The notes under the pieces are model-generated. The model ran no database searches, was not told the origin of the DNA, and saw nothing but the letters and a program-made list of their open reading frames with translations. DNA of 64,000 nt from the NCBI RefSeq assembly GCF_041146395.1, contig NC_090996.1:29350738-29414737 (forward strand). Direction: 5' to 3'. This DNA is from Eulemur rufifrons (lineage: Eukaryota; Chordata; Mammalia; Primates; Lemuridae). The translations under genes were made by a program, and so were the position numbers. Of this stretch, positions 45,991 to 56,915 are shown in pieces; position 1 is the first letter of the stretch, and each line of letters begins with the position of its first letter.

Positions 45991-46258
45991 TAGTGTTGCA
46001 ATTAAGAGCAATAAACTTTGGGCCAGACTCCTTGATTTGAACCTTTATTCTGTAACTCACTGGCTATAGAGCTGGACAAGTTACTAAAATTCTCCTGCCT
46101 TAACTTCTTCCTTCCTAATATGGGAATAATAACAATATCTAGCTCACAGAGCTGTTTCATCCGTTACATGAGTTAATATCTTATACATAAAGCCCTCAGA
46201 ACAGTTCCTGGTGCATGGGAAGTACTCTCGAAGTGTTGGCTGTTACTATTATTATTGA
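45991..46258 (+). repeat. MIR SINE, near full length
   Basis: 'gccagactccttgatttgaacc', 'ctgtaactcactggctatagagctggacaagttac', 'cctaatatgggaataataacaatatctagctcacagagctg', 'agaacagttcctggtgcatgggaagtactc'. Confidence 0.85.
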
Positions 46259-46261
46259 TTG

Positions 46262-46307
46262 AACAGGTATTTATTGAGTGTCTACTATGTTTCAGGCACT
46301 GACCTGG
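46262..46307 (-). repeat. L2 LINE tail, antisense, left part of a split copy
   Basis: 'aacaggtatttattgagtgtctactatgtttcaggcactgacctgg' is the complement of the L2 end. It continues at 46732. Confidence 0.75.
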
Positions 46308-46731
46308 TGATATAGTTGGGATATTTGTCCCCTCCAAATCTGGTGTTGAGATTTGATCCCCGGTGTTAGAGGTGGGACCTGGTGGGAGGTGTTTGGATCC
46401 TGGGGACGGATCCCTCATGAATGGCTTAGTGCAGTCCCCACGTAATGAGCGAGTTCTTGCTCTATTAGTTGCCACAAGAACTGATTGTTAAAAAGAGCCT
46501 GGTGTCTCCTCCTCTCTCTCTTCCTTCTAATCTCACTGTGTGATCTCTGCACGCATTGGCTCCCCCTTCGCCTTTTGCCATAAAGGAAGCTTCCCGACAC
46601 CCTCACCAGAAGCAGATGCCAGCACCAGCTTCTTGTATAGACTGTAGAACTATGAACCGAATAAACCTCTTTTTTTTTTTTTACAACTCACCCAGGTATT
46701 CCTCTATAGCAACACTACACAGAATAAGACA
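46308..46731 (+). mobile_element. MST/THE1-type MaLR solo LTR with target duplication
   Basis: Runs from TGATATAG to AATAAGACA with the full MST/THE1 order: 'gtcccctccaaatct', 'ggtgggacctggtgggaggtgtttgg', 'ggatccctcatgaatggctta', 'gcgagttcttgctctattagtt', 'accagaagcagatgccagcaccagcttcttgta', 'gaataaacctc'. CCTGG on the left and CCTTG on the right are a 5-bp target duplication with one change. Solo LTR, no internal region. Confidence 0.9.
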
Positions 46732-46905
46732 CCTTGGTCCTAGTTATGGAGCACTGAGCTCAATCCGTATTCTTGGTCTTATGGAGCATACATTGGGATG
46801 GAGGCATAAAATAAACAAATACATAATGTGTCAGATGGTGATGAAACTTAGACGAAAAGTCATACTCCAGACAAGTCAGCTGAGGGAGATGAATTCCTAA
46901 CTGGG
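46732..46905 (-). repeat. L2 LINE, right part of the split copy
   Basis: 'tcttatggagcatacattgggatggaggcataaaataaacaaatacataatg' continues the antisense L2 interrupted at 46307. Confidence 0.65.
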
Positions 46906-47279
46906 CAGAGATGACGATAAACTTCCCCAGAGGAGAAGACACTGGCGGAGATGAAGATGTAGTTGTATGAGGCAGGCACTCAACATCCAGTCCCCAAATG
47001 AGATTTCGCCAGGACATGGGAATAGTCTCCTCGGGGATTATATTGTTGCATCTCCCTTTTACTTGCCTTCTATGAACAGAATTCTCAATGATGTCAGACA
47101 CTGGGGTTTGTTTCTGGTCTTAATGACCTTGGTGTTGGACTTAGGGTTTCAGGAAGCCTTTTATCCTAGTGACAGATTCCAGGAGAGGATTCATTTACTT
47201 GGGAGACTGAAACAGATAGGGGTTTTCTGTGTATGAGGCCCTGTGCTACGCCCCACGCTTAAAGTGCAGACTGGGAGAA
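46906..47279. other. Unique sequence
   Basis: No feature recognised. Confidence 0.4.
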
Positions 47280-47480
47280 AAGGCAGGGCCTATGCTTGTT
47301 TTGTACTCTAGGGCCCACACAGCGTTTGGTACTTGGTAGGTGCTCAGTAAATAATAGAAATAGTCACAGCGTGTTTACCATGTGCTAAAGACATGCCACC
47401 AGGTTCTAAACCCTTGATGTGTGCTCATTTAATTTTTTACAGCTGAAGGTCTATTTTTGTCTCAGTTGAACAGATAAGGA
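47280..47480. repeat. L2 tail followed by a MIR fragment
   Basis: 47318-47352 has 'ggtacttggtaggtgctcagtaaataatag', an L2 sense tail. 47365-47480 has 'ccatgtgctaaagacatgcc', 'gctcatttaattttt', 'acagataaggaacc', an antisense MIR. Confidence 0.5.
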
Positions 47481-47499
47481 ACCAGCACAGGCCATGCTA

Positions 47500-47643
47500 G
47501 GGGTATCTGAGGACTTGCCATAGGAAGAATCCAAGAAGGCTGCTCAGAGGAGGTGACTTTATAAAGCAGGGTTTGAAAGACGCATTTTCTAGGCAGAAAA
47601 GTGGGGGAGTCAGGTGCAGAAAAGAGCATTGGAAGGAGAAGCA
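47500..47643 (-). repeat. L2 LINE, antisense, left part split by an Alu
   Basis: 'gctcagaggaggtgactttataaagcagggtttgaaaga', 'aaaagagcattggaagg' resembles the antisense L2 interior. It resumes after 47906 with 'ttttatcttgactgcattgggtagcc'. Confidence 0.5.
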
Positions 47644-47906
47644 GCTTAGTGTTGCCCAGGCTGGAGTTCAGCAGTGCAATCATAGCTCACTGCAGCCTCA
47701 AACACCTGGGTTCAAGCAAGTCTCCATCCTCAGCCTCCTAAGTAGCTGGTACTAGGACTACAGGCTAATTTATTTTTATTTTTTAGAGACAAGGGTCTCA
47801 TTAAATTGCCCAGGCTGGTCTCGAACTCCTGACCTCAAGCAATCCCCCCACCTCAGTATCCTGAGTCGCAGGGATTACAGGTGAGAGCCACCAAGCCTGG
47901 CCAGTA
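47644..47906 (-). mobile_element. Old AluJ-like Alu SINE, antisense, inserted in L2
   Basis: 'tgttgcccaggctggagttcagcagtgcaatcatagctcactgcagcctcaaa', 'tagctggtactaggactacaggc', 'ttttagagacaagggtctcattaaattgcccagg', 'gattacaggtgagagccacc'. It lacks the strepsirrhine middle and is more diverged than the other Alus, so it is older. The 3' head is truncated and no clean target repeat is visible. Confidence 0.85.
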
Positions 47907-47990
47907 ATTTCGATTTTTATCTTGACTGCATTGGGTAGCCAAGCAAGTAATTCCTGAAAGGGAAGTGTCCCACGATCAAACTGGCTTTAC
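47907..47990 (-). repeat. L2 LINE, right part of the split copy
   Basis: See 47500. The continuation 'tgactgcattgggtagccaagcaagtaattcctg' fits the antisense L2 phrase 'tgagtgcaatgggaagcc'. Confidence 0.45.
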
Positions 47991-48630
47991 ACAAAGGTCA
48001 CCATTTAAACCCAGCAACGCACAGTTTAGCACTTAATTAAATACTGTCTCCCAACGCTTGCTCCCGTCTCCCAGGAGCCAGGCAAGTCTTCTCACGTGCA
48101 TAAGCACTTGTGCGGTCTGGGGTTGGAAGAATTCGCGTGAGGACTGCCGCGCCTTGCACACCTGTCGGAGATTTGCACACCCAGAACTGGCTTCTGTTTG
48201 CGTCATCTCTCCTGTAGCTCTTGCAAATGCCAAATGGTGGGAGTTTCTTCTTGGCTGAAGTTGTTGATTTTTTTTTTTTTTTTTTTAGGTTTGAGACTTG
48301 AATGTTTCCTTTGAAAACATTTTTTGTCCCCGCAAAGAGCAACTTGTTCCTCCTCCTATGCTTGCCGAATCCTCTTTTCCCTAACTCTTAGAAGAAGCTT
48401 ATTTAATCATGCTGTGATCAAGTCAGTCCAGGGTGCCAACACTGGCTTTTAATTTTTAAAAAGAGAATGACAGGAAAAGGAAATGGGCCAGTTAGGGTTT
48501 GAAGTCTTTTCTGTTTTATTATTATTAAAGGAGGCCTGTGTGGGAGAATGTCTAGTGCTAGTTTCTCATCTTGGTCACACTGACATCATCCTCACCTTGC
48601 CCTCTGTAGGAATTATTGGTTCTTGGCTGG
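47991..48630. other. Unique sequence with poly(T)
   Basis: Poly(T) at about 48269-48288 gives a poly-lysine frame on the minus strand (101 codons). No insertion body recognised. Confidence 0.4.
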
Positions 48631-49210
48631 TGTATTAGCTATCTACTGCTGTGTAACAAATTACCACAAACTCAGCGGCTAACACCCGTTTATTATCTCA
48701 CAGCTTTTGTGGGTCAGGGGTCTGGGCATGACTTAGCTGAGTTTTCTGCTGAGGGACTCACCAGGCAGCACTCAAGGTGTCAGCTAGACCTGTGGTCTCC
48801 TCCAAGACTCTGGGTTCCTTCCTGAGCTCATGCAGTTGTTGGCAGGATTTATTTCCTTGCAGCTGTAGAACTCATAGAAGTTTCCTTCTTTAAAACCAGC
48901 AATGGAGGAGGGGAGGGTGGTCTCTGCTGCTTCTAGGTCCTAGGTGCAGAGAAAGTCTAAGCTTTCCTTTAAAGGGCTCACCTGATGAGACCAGGCCCAC
49001 CCTTGGTAATCTCCCTTTTAATTAAGCCAGAGACACCTGATTAGGGACCTTAATTATATCTGCAAAATCTCTTCACGGTTACCATATGATGTAACATAAT
49101 CGCAGGAGAGATAGCCTGTCATGTTCGCAAGTTCCAGCCACACTCAAGGGGAGGAGATTGTACACGGATGTGAGTCACTTGTGGTCATCTCAGAACTCTG
49201 CCTACTGTGG
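48631..49210 (-). mobile_element. MLT1-family MaLR LTR, antisense
   Basis: 'tgtattagctatctactgctgtgtaacaaattaccacaaactcagcggctaacac', 'tctcacagcttttgtgggtcaggggtctgggcatgacttagctgag', 'gatgagaccaggcccaccc', 'tatctgcaaaatctcttcacgg'. About 580 bp, older than MLT1A. Confidence 0.7.
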
Positions 49211-51384
49211 CTGGTGACCCAAACCAAAGGATGAAGAGACTCTGTCCTATTCTTCCTTGTCGTTGGGTTGAGACTGTGGCTTTGGAAAGAGCCATTTTCC
49301 AAAGCCATGTCATAATTCCATCAAAAGAGGAGGTGGAGTGTGACCGTACATTTTGGAAGGTTCAAGTCCTGGTGAAGTGGATCTACTGCAGACAGAAGAG
49401 GCATCTTGTTTGTGGGGTCAGGTAAAAGCCACTGTTTCTAGGTGGGCTTCCGTTGCGACCGATTTCTCTGCTGGATAAAATAGATCAGTGGCTTCATAAC
49501 CCTATGGAAGAATAAGGGTTCTGGAAGTCGACACATTTTGTAAGTGGGGCTAACCTCAAAGCTGACTCCGGGTCGAGCACTGTTCTCGTTGGCATCCGAG
49601 AGCTTGTTATTTTCTGTCCAGAGGTCTCGGCTTCCCCATCTGGAAAGTGAGGGGAGAAGGTCAAAGGGTCTCTGAGAGTACCACTCACTTTAGTCAGTTC
49701 CATGGAGTGACCCAGATCCAGTGCACATGAGATTTGAGCATGGGCCACTTATGAAACAAGCAGGTATTGGAGAGGTACCAATAAGCCCATCTCAGATGTA
49801 TTTGTTTCCTTTCACAAACGCAGATAACTGGTTCCGGCTAGAAACTTTATCTTCATGCAGGTAGGGAAAACTTCTAGGCAGAGAGAAGTTCTATTTGTAT
49901 TGGCTACTGTCCCAAGTTGTGTCTGAAAATGGCAGTGTTGGGCTTGGGGGTCCCGCGGGTTCACTGAGCTTTCTTTTTAATGCCTCAATCGTACTTTTAA
50001 TCAGCACAAATTTAGAGCATTAATCTTCAGTGCTTGCTCTTGCCATTTCCAGCCACTCGACACTTTTTCATAAACAAAGTGACAGTTTGATTGAATGTGG
50101 TTTTTAATTAAGCTGCCATCTCTTGGAGTGAGTTTCCGGGGGCATATGTAAGGAGCAGAACTCAGAAGTGCAAGCCGAGGCTGGCTTCTGAGTAGCTTCA
50201 CTGCCAGGCAGAGTTTGGGAAGAACAAAGGAAACCAGGCAAGTGGAATTAACCAGGCACTCGAACTCGGTGTGTCAGCTCCCCCTCCATCCCAGCTTGCT
50301 GTCCCTCGAAATGAGTGTGGGAAGTCTCAGCAGTGAGTGCGGTGGCCTCATGCTAAACTCACGGTGAAGCATGGGAGATCTTAGGAAACTGCCCCATGGC
50401 AGGTCTTTATATTAATGGCATTCGTCCTGTTTATGGCATGTCACTCTCTTCTGCAGTTTTGAGACTCTGCACAAACAAAATGAGACAAGACCCCTCTGAT
50501 GCTGCCCTCAGGTTCGACTCAGAGTTTTATGAGCAACGGTAGATTCTGCAAGACAAGATCCTAGAATCTAACAGGGAGACGAAGACATTCGTGGGGGCAA
50601 GACACACAAGATGGGAATTAACGAATGGGCTACTTGAGCTGGGAGGGCGGAGCTTTATGAGCTCTTGAAAGGGCTGTTCTAATAGAACAGGGACAGTACA
50701 TCAGATGCCAGCACCGGGCCTCCTTGAGGTGGGTGTTTTCCTGGTGAGAGGGTCCCAGGCAGTATCATCTAGCTACATACAGCATGAGGGTCCCAGTGAC
50801 CGTGATATTGCTTTAAGGAGCACCGACTCTGTGCTCTGTCCCTCCCTCCGTTTTCTGTGGCGTATAGATCTGCCCTGATAAATAGCTGCTGCCTCAGAGG
50901 AATCCATCAAGCCTTCACCCCCAGCATGACTCATCTCCCTGTGGCAGGCGCGGTTGCTCGGCTTCCAAGAATAGCCTAGCCTGAGGGATCCAAGCTCGGA
51001 ATCCCTTCCAACTTTCAGGGCTCTGAAGTTTGGCACCCACAGAGGTCTGTGCTTAGGTAACGGGGTGCAGATGGCTCAGCGTTTGCAGAGATAGCGGCTA
51101 ATAACCATCTCCCTTCCACCTTTCCTTTCTGCAAAATCCCGGGGACCGGCAGAGTCACATTGCTCACAGGGGAAACCTAATCATAAGGAGGTGCCTTTTG
51201 GAGGCTTAAAGAGAAAGCAGTCAGGAAGCCCACTCATTCAACAGATATTTGATGATGGCCTTGTGAGCGAGAGCCACAGCAAGGAACTCAACAGGGGACC
51301 TTCGGGAGATGAATCAGATCTTCGTGCTGGGCCTGGAACATGTTCTGCTGTGCTGGGTTCTGGCATCCAGGCAGGGGGGGTGAT
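49211..51384. other. Long unique stretch, nothing recognised
   Basis: About 2.2 kb without a recognisable repeat, a notable length in this window, apart from a possible worn L2 edge near 51225-51340. 50040-50150 is AT-rich with TTAATTAAG- and ATAAACAAAG-type homeobox and forkhead-like words. Open frames up to 87 codons. Confidence 0.45.
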
Positions 51385-51600
51385 AAAAATGGCCGGCATT
51401 TACTGAGCACCTACTATGAGCTGCGTGTTAAGCACCTTACATAAATTAATTTGATTTATATTCACAAAAATGCCATAAGTTCGTTTCCATTATCCTCCTT
51501 ATTTGTGAGTTGAGAGCAACGTGGCATGGGGGTAATTGGTTCAGACTCATACAAGGCAGGAGGCAGCCACGTCAGGTGTTGAACCTGGGGTTCTCTGATA
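51385..51600 (-). repeat. MIR SINE, antisense
   Basis: 'catttactgagcacctactatgagctgcgtgttaagcaccttac', 'caaaaatgccataagttcg', then 'tattatcctccttatttgtgagttgagag' is the MIR complement. Confidence 0.75.
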
Positions 51601-51687
51601 GGAACATGCTTACAAAGCACGATGCTGACGGCATTCTGTGATCACAGCAGCCTTCTTCCTGTCTCTTCTTCCCAGATTGCGCCAAGC

Positions 51688-52033
51688 TCTCAGTCTGTTT
51701 GGGCTGCTCTAACAAAATACCATAAACTGGGTGGCTTGTAAACAACAGACATGTATTTCTCACAGTTCTGGAGGCTGGGGTGTCCAAGATCAAGGCCCTG
51801 GCAGACTCAGTGTCTGGTGAGAGCCTGCTTCCTGGTTCGTAGACAGTTGTCATTTTGTTTTGTCCTCACATGGTGGCAGGGGCCAGGGGTCTCTCTGGCG
51901 CCTCTCTTATAAGGGCACTAAGCCCACTCGTGACCCAATAGCCTCCCAAAGGCCCCACCTCGTAATACCATCACACTGGGGCGAGGATTTCAACATAGGA
52001 ATTTTGGGGGATGCAAACATTCAGACCATAGCA
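51688..52033 (-). mobile_element. MLT1B/MST-like MaLR LTR, antisense
   Basis: 'tcagtctgtttgggctgctctaacaaaataccataaactgggtggctt', 'tctggtgagagcctgcttcctggttcgtagac', 'gtcctcacatggtggcaggggc', 'ctcttataagggcactaagccca', 'cctcgtaataccatcacactgggg', 'cagaccatagca'. Near full length. Confidence 0.85.
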
Positions 52034-52390
52034 CCTACCCCATGGGCTTTCATTTCTCTCTGCCTGAAACATATCACCTTAGCTCTTTCTCATCTTTTGG
52101 GTCTCGGCTCAAAGGCCAGCTCTTTAGGAGGCCTTCCCTGACCACCCAGTAAGTTCTTTCCTATTGTTCTCTAGCCCAACACTTTCTCTCTTGCACAACT
52201 TTTATGAAATGGTGACATTACTATGCTTATTTGGTTGTTTTCATCCATCTTGCACCCGCCTCCACCAGTCCCTGCTAGAATTTCAGCTCCCGAAGGCACA
52301 AGCTTTGTGTATTTTGTTTCCCTCCAAATCCTTGGCCTTAAGACACTGCCTGGCACCTGGAAAGTCCTCAGTGAATGTTCTCTGGGTGGT
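52034..52390 (+). repeat. L2 LINE fragment
   Basis: 'tcggctcaaaggccagctctttaggaggccttccctgaccaccca', 'gctagaatttcagctcccgaaggcaca', 'gacactgcctggcacctggaaagtcctcagtgaatg'. Clear L2 3' end. Confidence 0.8.
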
Positions 52391-53049
52391 CACAGGAAAG
52401 AGCTGGAACTGTGAGTCCTCACCGATGTGAGCAGATCTCAGGCATTGTTGGGGCACAGTTGTTTGAACGAATGGAGTGTGAGGCTGTCCTGTTATGGTTA
52501 TCACTGCCATTACCATGGCCAGTGAAAACAGAAAGACCCAGGGGACTCGGAACACATAACAGAATGTTTGCTACTGCAGTGCACAGCCAGCGACCTGGCA
52601 TTCAGCACACCCCCTTCTGGGGGGCTCTGCCAGTGGGGACGTGCCACACCCTGTGGACAGGCCTCTGAGGGGGTGATGGTGGCATTGGCTCCCTGGTAGC
52701 CTCTTACCTCTCTTTGCCTGAAGGGGGTCGTACCCTTTGTTCCATAGCAGCTGCTGCAGGCAGGAAAAGGGAGAAGATTCTCTGCTCCCAGGGTGCCTGG
52801 CAGGGCAGTGGTGACAGAGAGCAGAGAACCGAGGCTGCAGCTGTGTTCTTGGGGATGTCGCTATGTAGCCTGGCTCCTCTGCCCCCGAGGACCTGCCAGA
52901 TGCTCTGAGAATTCCCTGGTTTTCCCGTTTGCTTCCCTTACTGTGTCTCCACTTGCCTGCCCTCGGACTCTGCTTTTCCCTCCAATGTATTGCTTCATCT
53001 CTCACCAGGACATGCTGGAAAGAGGACTTTCTGTGTTCTAGAATATTCT
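52391..53049. other. GC-rich unique sequence under a chance open frame
   Basis: The window's longest frame, 207 codons on the minus strand (52571-53194), covers this stretch. It has no known domain, and its upstream part lies over a MIR (53050-53145). I do not call it a gene. Confidence 0.5.
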
Positions 53050-53145
53050 GCAGTTGTGGCCTCTGAGCCTCACCTTGTTCATCTGTGAAATGGGGATTAC
53101 ACTGACCAACAGTGTGGGCATGAGGATTAGGTGAGCCTGTCATTT
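53050..53145 (+). repeat. MIR SINE fragment
   Basis: 'ctctgagcctcaccttgttcatctgtgaaatggggattacactgacc', 'gaggattaggtgagcc' is the MIR 3' half. Confidence 0.7.
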
Positions 53146-53204
53146 CCCCAGAGCAGTCCCAGGCACTTGCTCTGTGGCCGTAAATCAGCGGCATCTTACG
53201 TCTT

Positions 53205-53480
53205 ACGAAGACGTTTCATGCACTGGACTAAGCCCTTTATTATTGTTGTCATTTTTATTAACATTTTTCAATTTTAACAGTTTTATTGAGACATAATAGA
53301 CATGCAATAAACGGTACAGCTTGATGAGTGCTGATGGAGGCATACACCTGTGAAACCGTCGCCACAGTCTCACTCAGCCCTTGCCACAACCCCATTGGAT
53401 AGATGAGGAAACAGAGCTTAGAGAGATCGATACCTTTTCCTGATCACATGGATGACCCAAAACAGAGCTGTCTGATCTGG
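53205..53480 (-). repeat. MIR SINE, antisense, split by an L1M fragment
   Basis: The left part ends near 53270 ('catgcactggactaagccctttattattg') and the right part starts near 53375 ('ttgccacaaccccattggatagatgaggaaacagagcttagagag'). Confidence 0.65.
53271..53374 (-). repeat. L1M 3' UTR fragment inserted in MIR
   Basis: 'cagttttattgagacataatagacatgcaataaac', 'catacacctgtgaaaccgtcgcca' is an L1M 3' UTR complement lying between two MIR halves. Confidence 0.65.
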
Positions 53481-53484
53481 GCCT

Positions 53485-53965
53485 GAGTTCACTGTGGAGA
53501 CAAGGAATGTCAGGGATGAGGCTGCAGTTTTAAAAACGATGCTAAGGAAGGCCTCACAGAGAAGATGATATGTGAATCAAGATCCAAAAGAGGTGAGGGA
53601 GTGGGCTCCATAGAAGAGCATTCCAAGAAGAGAGAACAGCATGTGCAAAGACCCTGTGGTGAGGGCATTGCTGGTGTGTTTGAGAAACATGTAAGAGGAA
53701 GGGGATGAGAGCAGAAAAGGAACCAGAGACTGAACCCTAAAGGGCCTTGTAAGGTCAAAGTTCTTGCCTGGGAAATCATTGCAGGGTTGTGGGCAGATGG
53801 TGGAGGACTGATTGATAGGGCCATTCTGATGGGGAGTGTGGTGTGGACCAGATTTACTGACAGATTTGCGAAAAACGAGAGAAAGAGAAGAGTTGGAGAT
53901 GCCTCCTAAGTGTTTGGCCAGAGCACCTGGAAGTCAGGGGCTGCTATGAGTGAGATGGGCAATAG
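53485..53965 (-). repeat. L2 LINE fragment, antisense
   Basis: 'aaggaaggcctcacagagaagatgatatgtgaatcaagatccaaaagaggtgaggg', 'gaagagcattccaagaagagagaacagcatgtgcaaagaccctgtggtg', 'aaagggccttgtaaggtcaaag'. A very clear L2 complement. A 104-codon frame on it is not a gene. Confidence 0.8.
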
Positions 53966-53988
53966 ATCAGAGATGCCAGCTAGGTATC

Positions 53989-54495
53989 GCATTAGTTTTC
54001 TCTTACCGCTCTAATAAATTACTACACACTTGGGCTTAAAACACATCCATTTATAATCTTACAGTTCAGGAGGCCAGAAGTTGGACACAGGTCTCACTAG
54101 TCTAAAATCAAGGTGTTGGCAAGGTCATGTTCCTTCTGGAGGTTCTAGGGGAGGATCCATTTATTGCCTTTTCCAGCTTTTAGAGTCTGCTGTCCACAGC
54201 CCTTGGCTTGTGGCCCCCTCCTCTGTTTCCAAAGCCAGCAATGCTGCACTTCTCTGTGCCTTTCTTCTGTAGTCACATCGCCCTCTAATCAAAGCCGAGA
54301 AAGACCCTCCACTTGTAAGGACCCTTGGGATTATATTGGGCCCACCCAGATCATACAGGATCACCTCCCCATCTTAGGATCATTAACTTAATCACACCTG
54401 CCACGTTCCCTTTGCCACATAAGGTAATATGGTCACAGGATCCAGGGATTAGGGTGTGGACCTCTTTTGGGCCACCACTGTGCCTACCACACATC
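53989..54495 (-). mobile_element. MLT1-family MaLR LTR, antisense
   Basis: 'gcattagttttctcttaccgctctaataaattactacac', 'aaaatcaaggtgttggcaaggtcatgttccttctggagg', 'cccttggcttgtggcccc', 'taaggacccttgggattatattgggcccaccc', 'taatcacacctgccacg', 'accactgtgcctaccaca'. It closely parallels the LTR at 2806-3285. Confidence 0.8.
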
Positions 54496-55389
54496 TTTCC
54501 AGGTGGAGATGCTGGGAGACAGGTGGATGTCTCAGCCCACATTTCAGGGGAGAGGGTGGCTGACGATGCAGCTTTCACAGCGCTCTCGACTTTTCCAGAC
54601 TCACGTTCAGTCCTTGTGGCTCTTTCTCCTCTAGACTACGAGCACCTTGGGATGCTGGGAGACCTGGGCCTTTTCCTCTTTGTAGTTCTCAGGCCAAACA
54701 CCGAAGAGTATTCTGGATTAGCTATGACGTGAATATGGTCTGAAATAAAAGTTAAACCAAACTCGTCTCTCAGGCAGAGGACACGATACAGGTCCTAGCT
54801 CTCAGGACAGCTGACGTGTGTTCTCCGCTCTGCCTCGCAGCGAGGCCTACGAAGCCTGGTGAGAGTTTATGGTGACCCTGAACCTGCCGAACTCATGTGA
54901 CTCACATGTCAGCTTCTAGGTCCCCACCTTCGTCAGTCTGGGCATGAACGTGGCACCGTGGTTCTGGGTTTTGCGGGATGGAGGCAGCAGATGTTGATTC
55001 AGTGAACATTCTCCTGTGGATGGTTTTTGGGTCAAGGCCCACTGGATCCCATTGTGAGTTAATTTGCAAAGCTTAGCAGCGCCTAATGCAGCAGAGAGGG
55101 TAAATAAACACAACCAGCGGTAGACTTCTTGCGGGTGACTCAGAGGAAGGCCTGTGGGGGTGGGATCCTCGACCCACTTTGCTTCCTGACATCCCAGGGG
55201 CAGGGCTGGGGGAACTGTCTGGGCGTCTTCCAGTCCAGTCATGAAGCACATTCGCGTTTTGCTGTGCTTTCTCATGGGTGCACCATGGGCACGTTTCTAA
55301 CTCTTGTGGGTGGGTCTCAGAGTGAACTTCCTTACACTGAAAAAGGGAACAGTTTGAATTTTTTCACTGCCCTTACAGAAGCTTAGCGG
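54496..55389. other. Mostly unique sequence; weak L2 tail at 54620-54720
   Basis: 'ctctagactacgagcaccttggg' hints at an L2 3' end. Open frames of 135 codons (plus, 54325-54732) and 119 codons (minus, 54916-55275) have no family features, and the first lies partly over the LTR. Confidence 0.4.
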
Positions 55390-55520
55390 CTAAGAGCAGT
55401 TTCTGGAGTCTCCGTCTGGGTTCAGAGTCCAGATTTATACATACCAGCTGTGGGATTTTAGACAAGTCATGTCATCTCTCTGGGTCTCAATATCCTAATC
55501 TGATTGTATAATGTATGATT
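55390..55520 (+). repeat. MIR SINE
   Basis: 'ggttcagagtccagatttatac', 'agctgtgggattttagacaagtcatgtcatctctctgggtctcaatatcc'. Forms an inverted pair with the next MIR. Confidence 0.7.
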
Positions 55521-55579
55521 GTGAAAATCTCAAACTCAGGATGAGAGGGAAGGAGAAGAGAAGAGAGGACCTTTAAGTG

Positions 55580-55785
55580 ATCACCCAAAATTTACTTGGT
55601 GCTTACTATGTGCCAGGCACTGGATACTGTTATATTCTCTAATATACAGATGGAGAAACTGAGGCACAGAGAGGTGAAATGACCAACGCAAAGTCCCAGC
55701 AAGGTCAGGGCTGAGATTTTTAACCGACATGGTCTGGCTTCAGAGTCATGTTCCCAACTCCTACGCTGTGGTGTCTCTTGGCATT
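55580..55785 (-). repeat. MIR SINE, antisense
   Basis: 'acttggtgcttactatgtgccaggcactgg', 'atacagatggagaaactgaggcacagagaggtgaaatgacc', 'ctggcttcagagtcatgttcccaactcc'. Confidence 0.85.
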
Positions 55786-55899
55786 AATAGAAACTACTAG
55801 ACTAGAGTCTTTGAAGGATTAATATTGAAGGACCAGATATTTGGTTTATGTATGGCACTGAGCCCAGTGAGGAGAAATTGGTCCATACATGATAATGGG

Positions 55900-56915
55900 C
55901 ATTATATTTAAATGGTTTTAATTGAGATATAATTCACATAAAATTTTACCATTTTAAAGTTTACAATGCAGTGGTTTTTAGTATATTGACTGCATTGTGC
56001 AGGCATCACCACTGTCTAAGTGCAGATCATTTTCAAAACTTTAAGAAGAAAGCTGGTACCTATTAGTGCTCACCTGCCATTACCCCTTCTCCTCAGCACC
56101 TGGAAACCAATAATCTACTTTTTATCTCTATGGCCTTGCCTATTCTGAAAATTTCACATAAATGGAATCATACATGTAAGGCCTTTTGTGTCTGGCCTCT
56201 TTCACTTAGCACAACGTCTTCAATGTTCATCCATGTCACAGAAACCATCCCTACTTCATTCCTTTTTAGGGGTGACTAATATTCCATCATATGGGCATAC
56301 TGTATTTTGTTTATCCTTTCATTGATTGATGGGAATTTGGGTTGTTTCTACTTTTTGGCTATTATAAATAATTCTGCTATGAACATTTGCATGTAAGTTT
56401 TTGTTTGAATGTCTGTTTTCAGTTCTCTTGGGTCTAAACATACCTAGGAATGGGACTGCTGCATCATACAATAATTCTTTGATTAGTTTTTTGGAGAAAC
56501 TGCCATGTTGTTTTTTATGGCAGCTGCACCGTCTTACATTCCTGTCTTCAGTGTGGGAGGGCTCCTGTTTCTCCTTGTCCTTGTCAACATCTGTTAGTTT
56601 CCATTTTTTAATTGTACCTAGGTGTGAAGTGGTATCTCCTTGTGATTTTGATCTGCATTTCCCTGGTCACTGATGATGTTGAGCATATTTGCATATGCTT
56701 ATGAGCCATTTTTATGCCATCTTATGTGACATGTCTGTTGAAATCCCTTGCCTATTTTTTAATTGGGTGGTCTTTCTATTATTGGGTTGTAAGAGTTCTT
56801 TATATGTTCTGGATACTAGATTCTTATGTATATTATTTGCAAATATTCACTACTTGATTGTGCCCTTTGATGAAGAGAAGGTCTTTCTTTTGATGAAGAG
56901 CGCCTAGTAGTATTG
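55900..56915 (-). repeat. Long L1M LINE fragment, antisense
   Basis: About 1 kb, unbroken: 'ttaattgagatataattcacataaaattttaccat', 'cctggaaaccaataatctac', 'taatattccatcatatgggc', 'gctgcaccgtcttacattcc', 'gtgaagtggtatctccttgtg', 'gttgtaagagttctttatatgttctgg'. Covers the 3' UTR and the end of dead ORF2. Confidence 0.85.

Noticed and set aside
52571..53194. 207-codon minus-strand frame, the longest in the window
   Set aside because: It starts upstream of and runs over a MIR fragment (53050-53145), has no domain or motif I recognise, and with about 128,000 codon positions a run this long is not improbable in GC-rich DNA.
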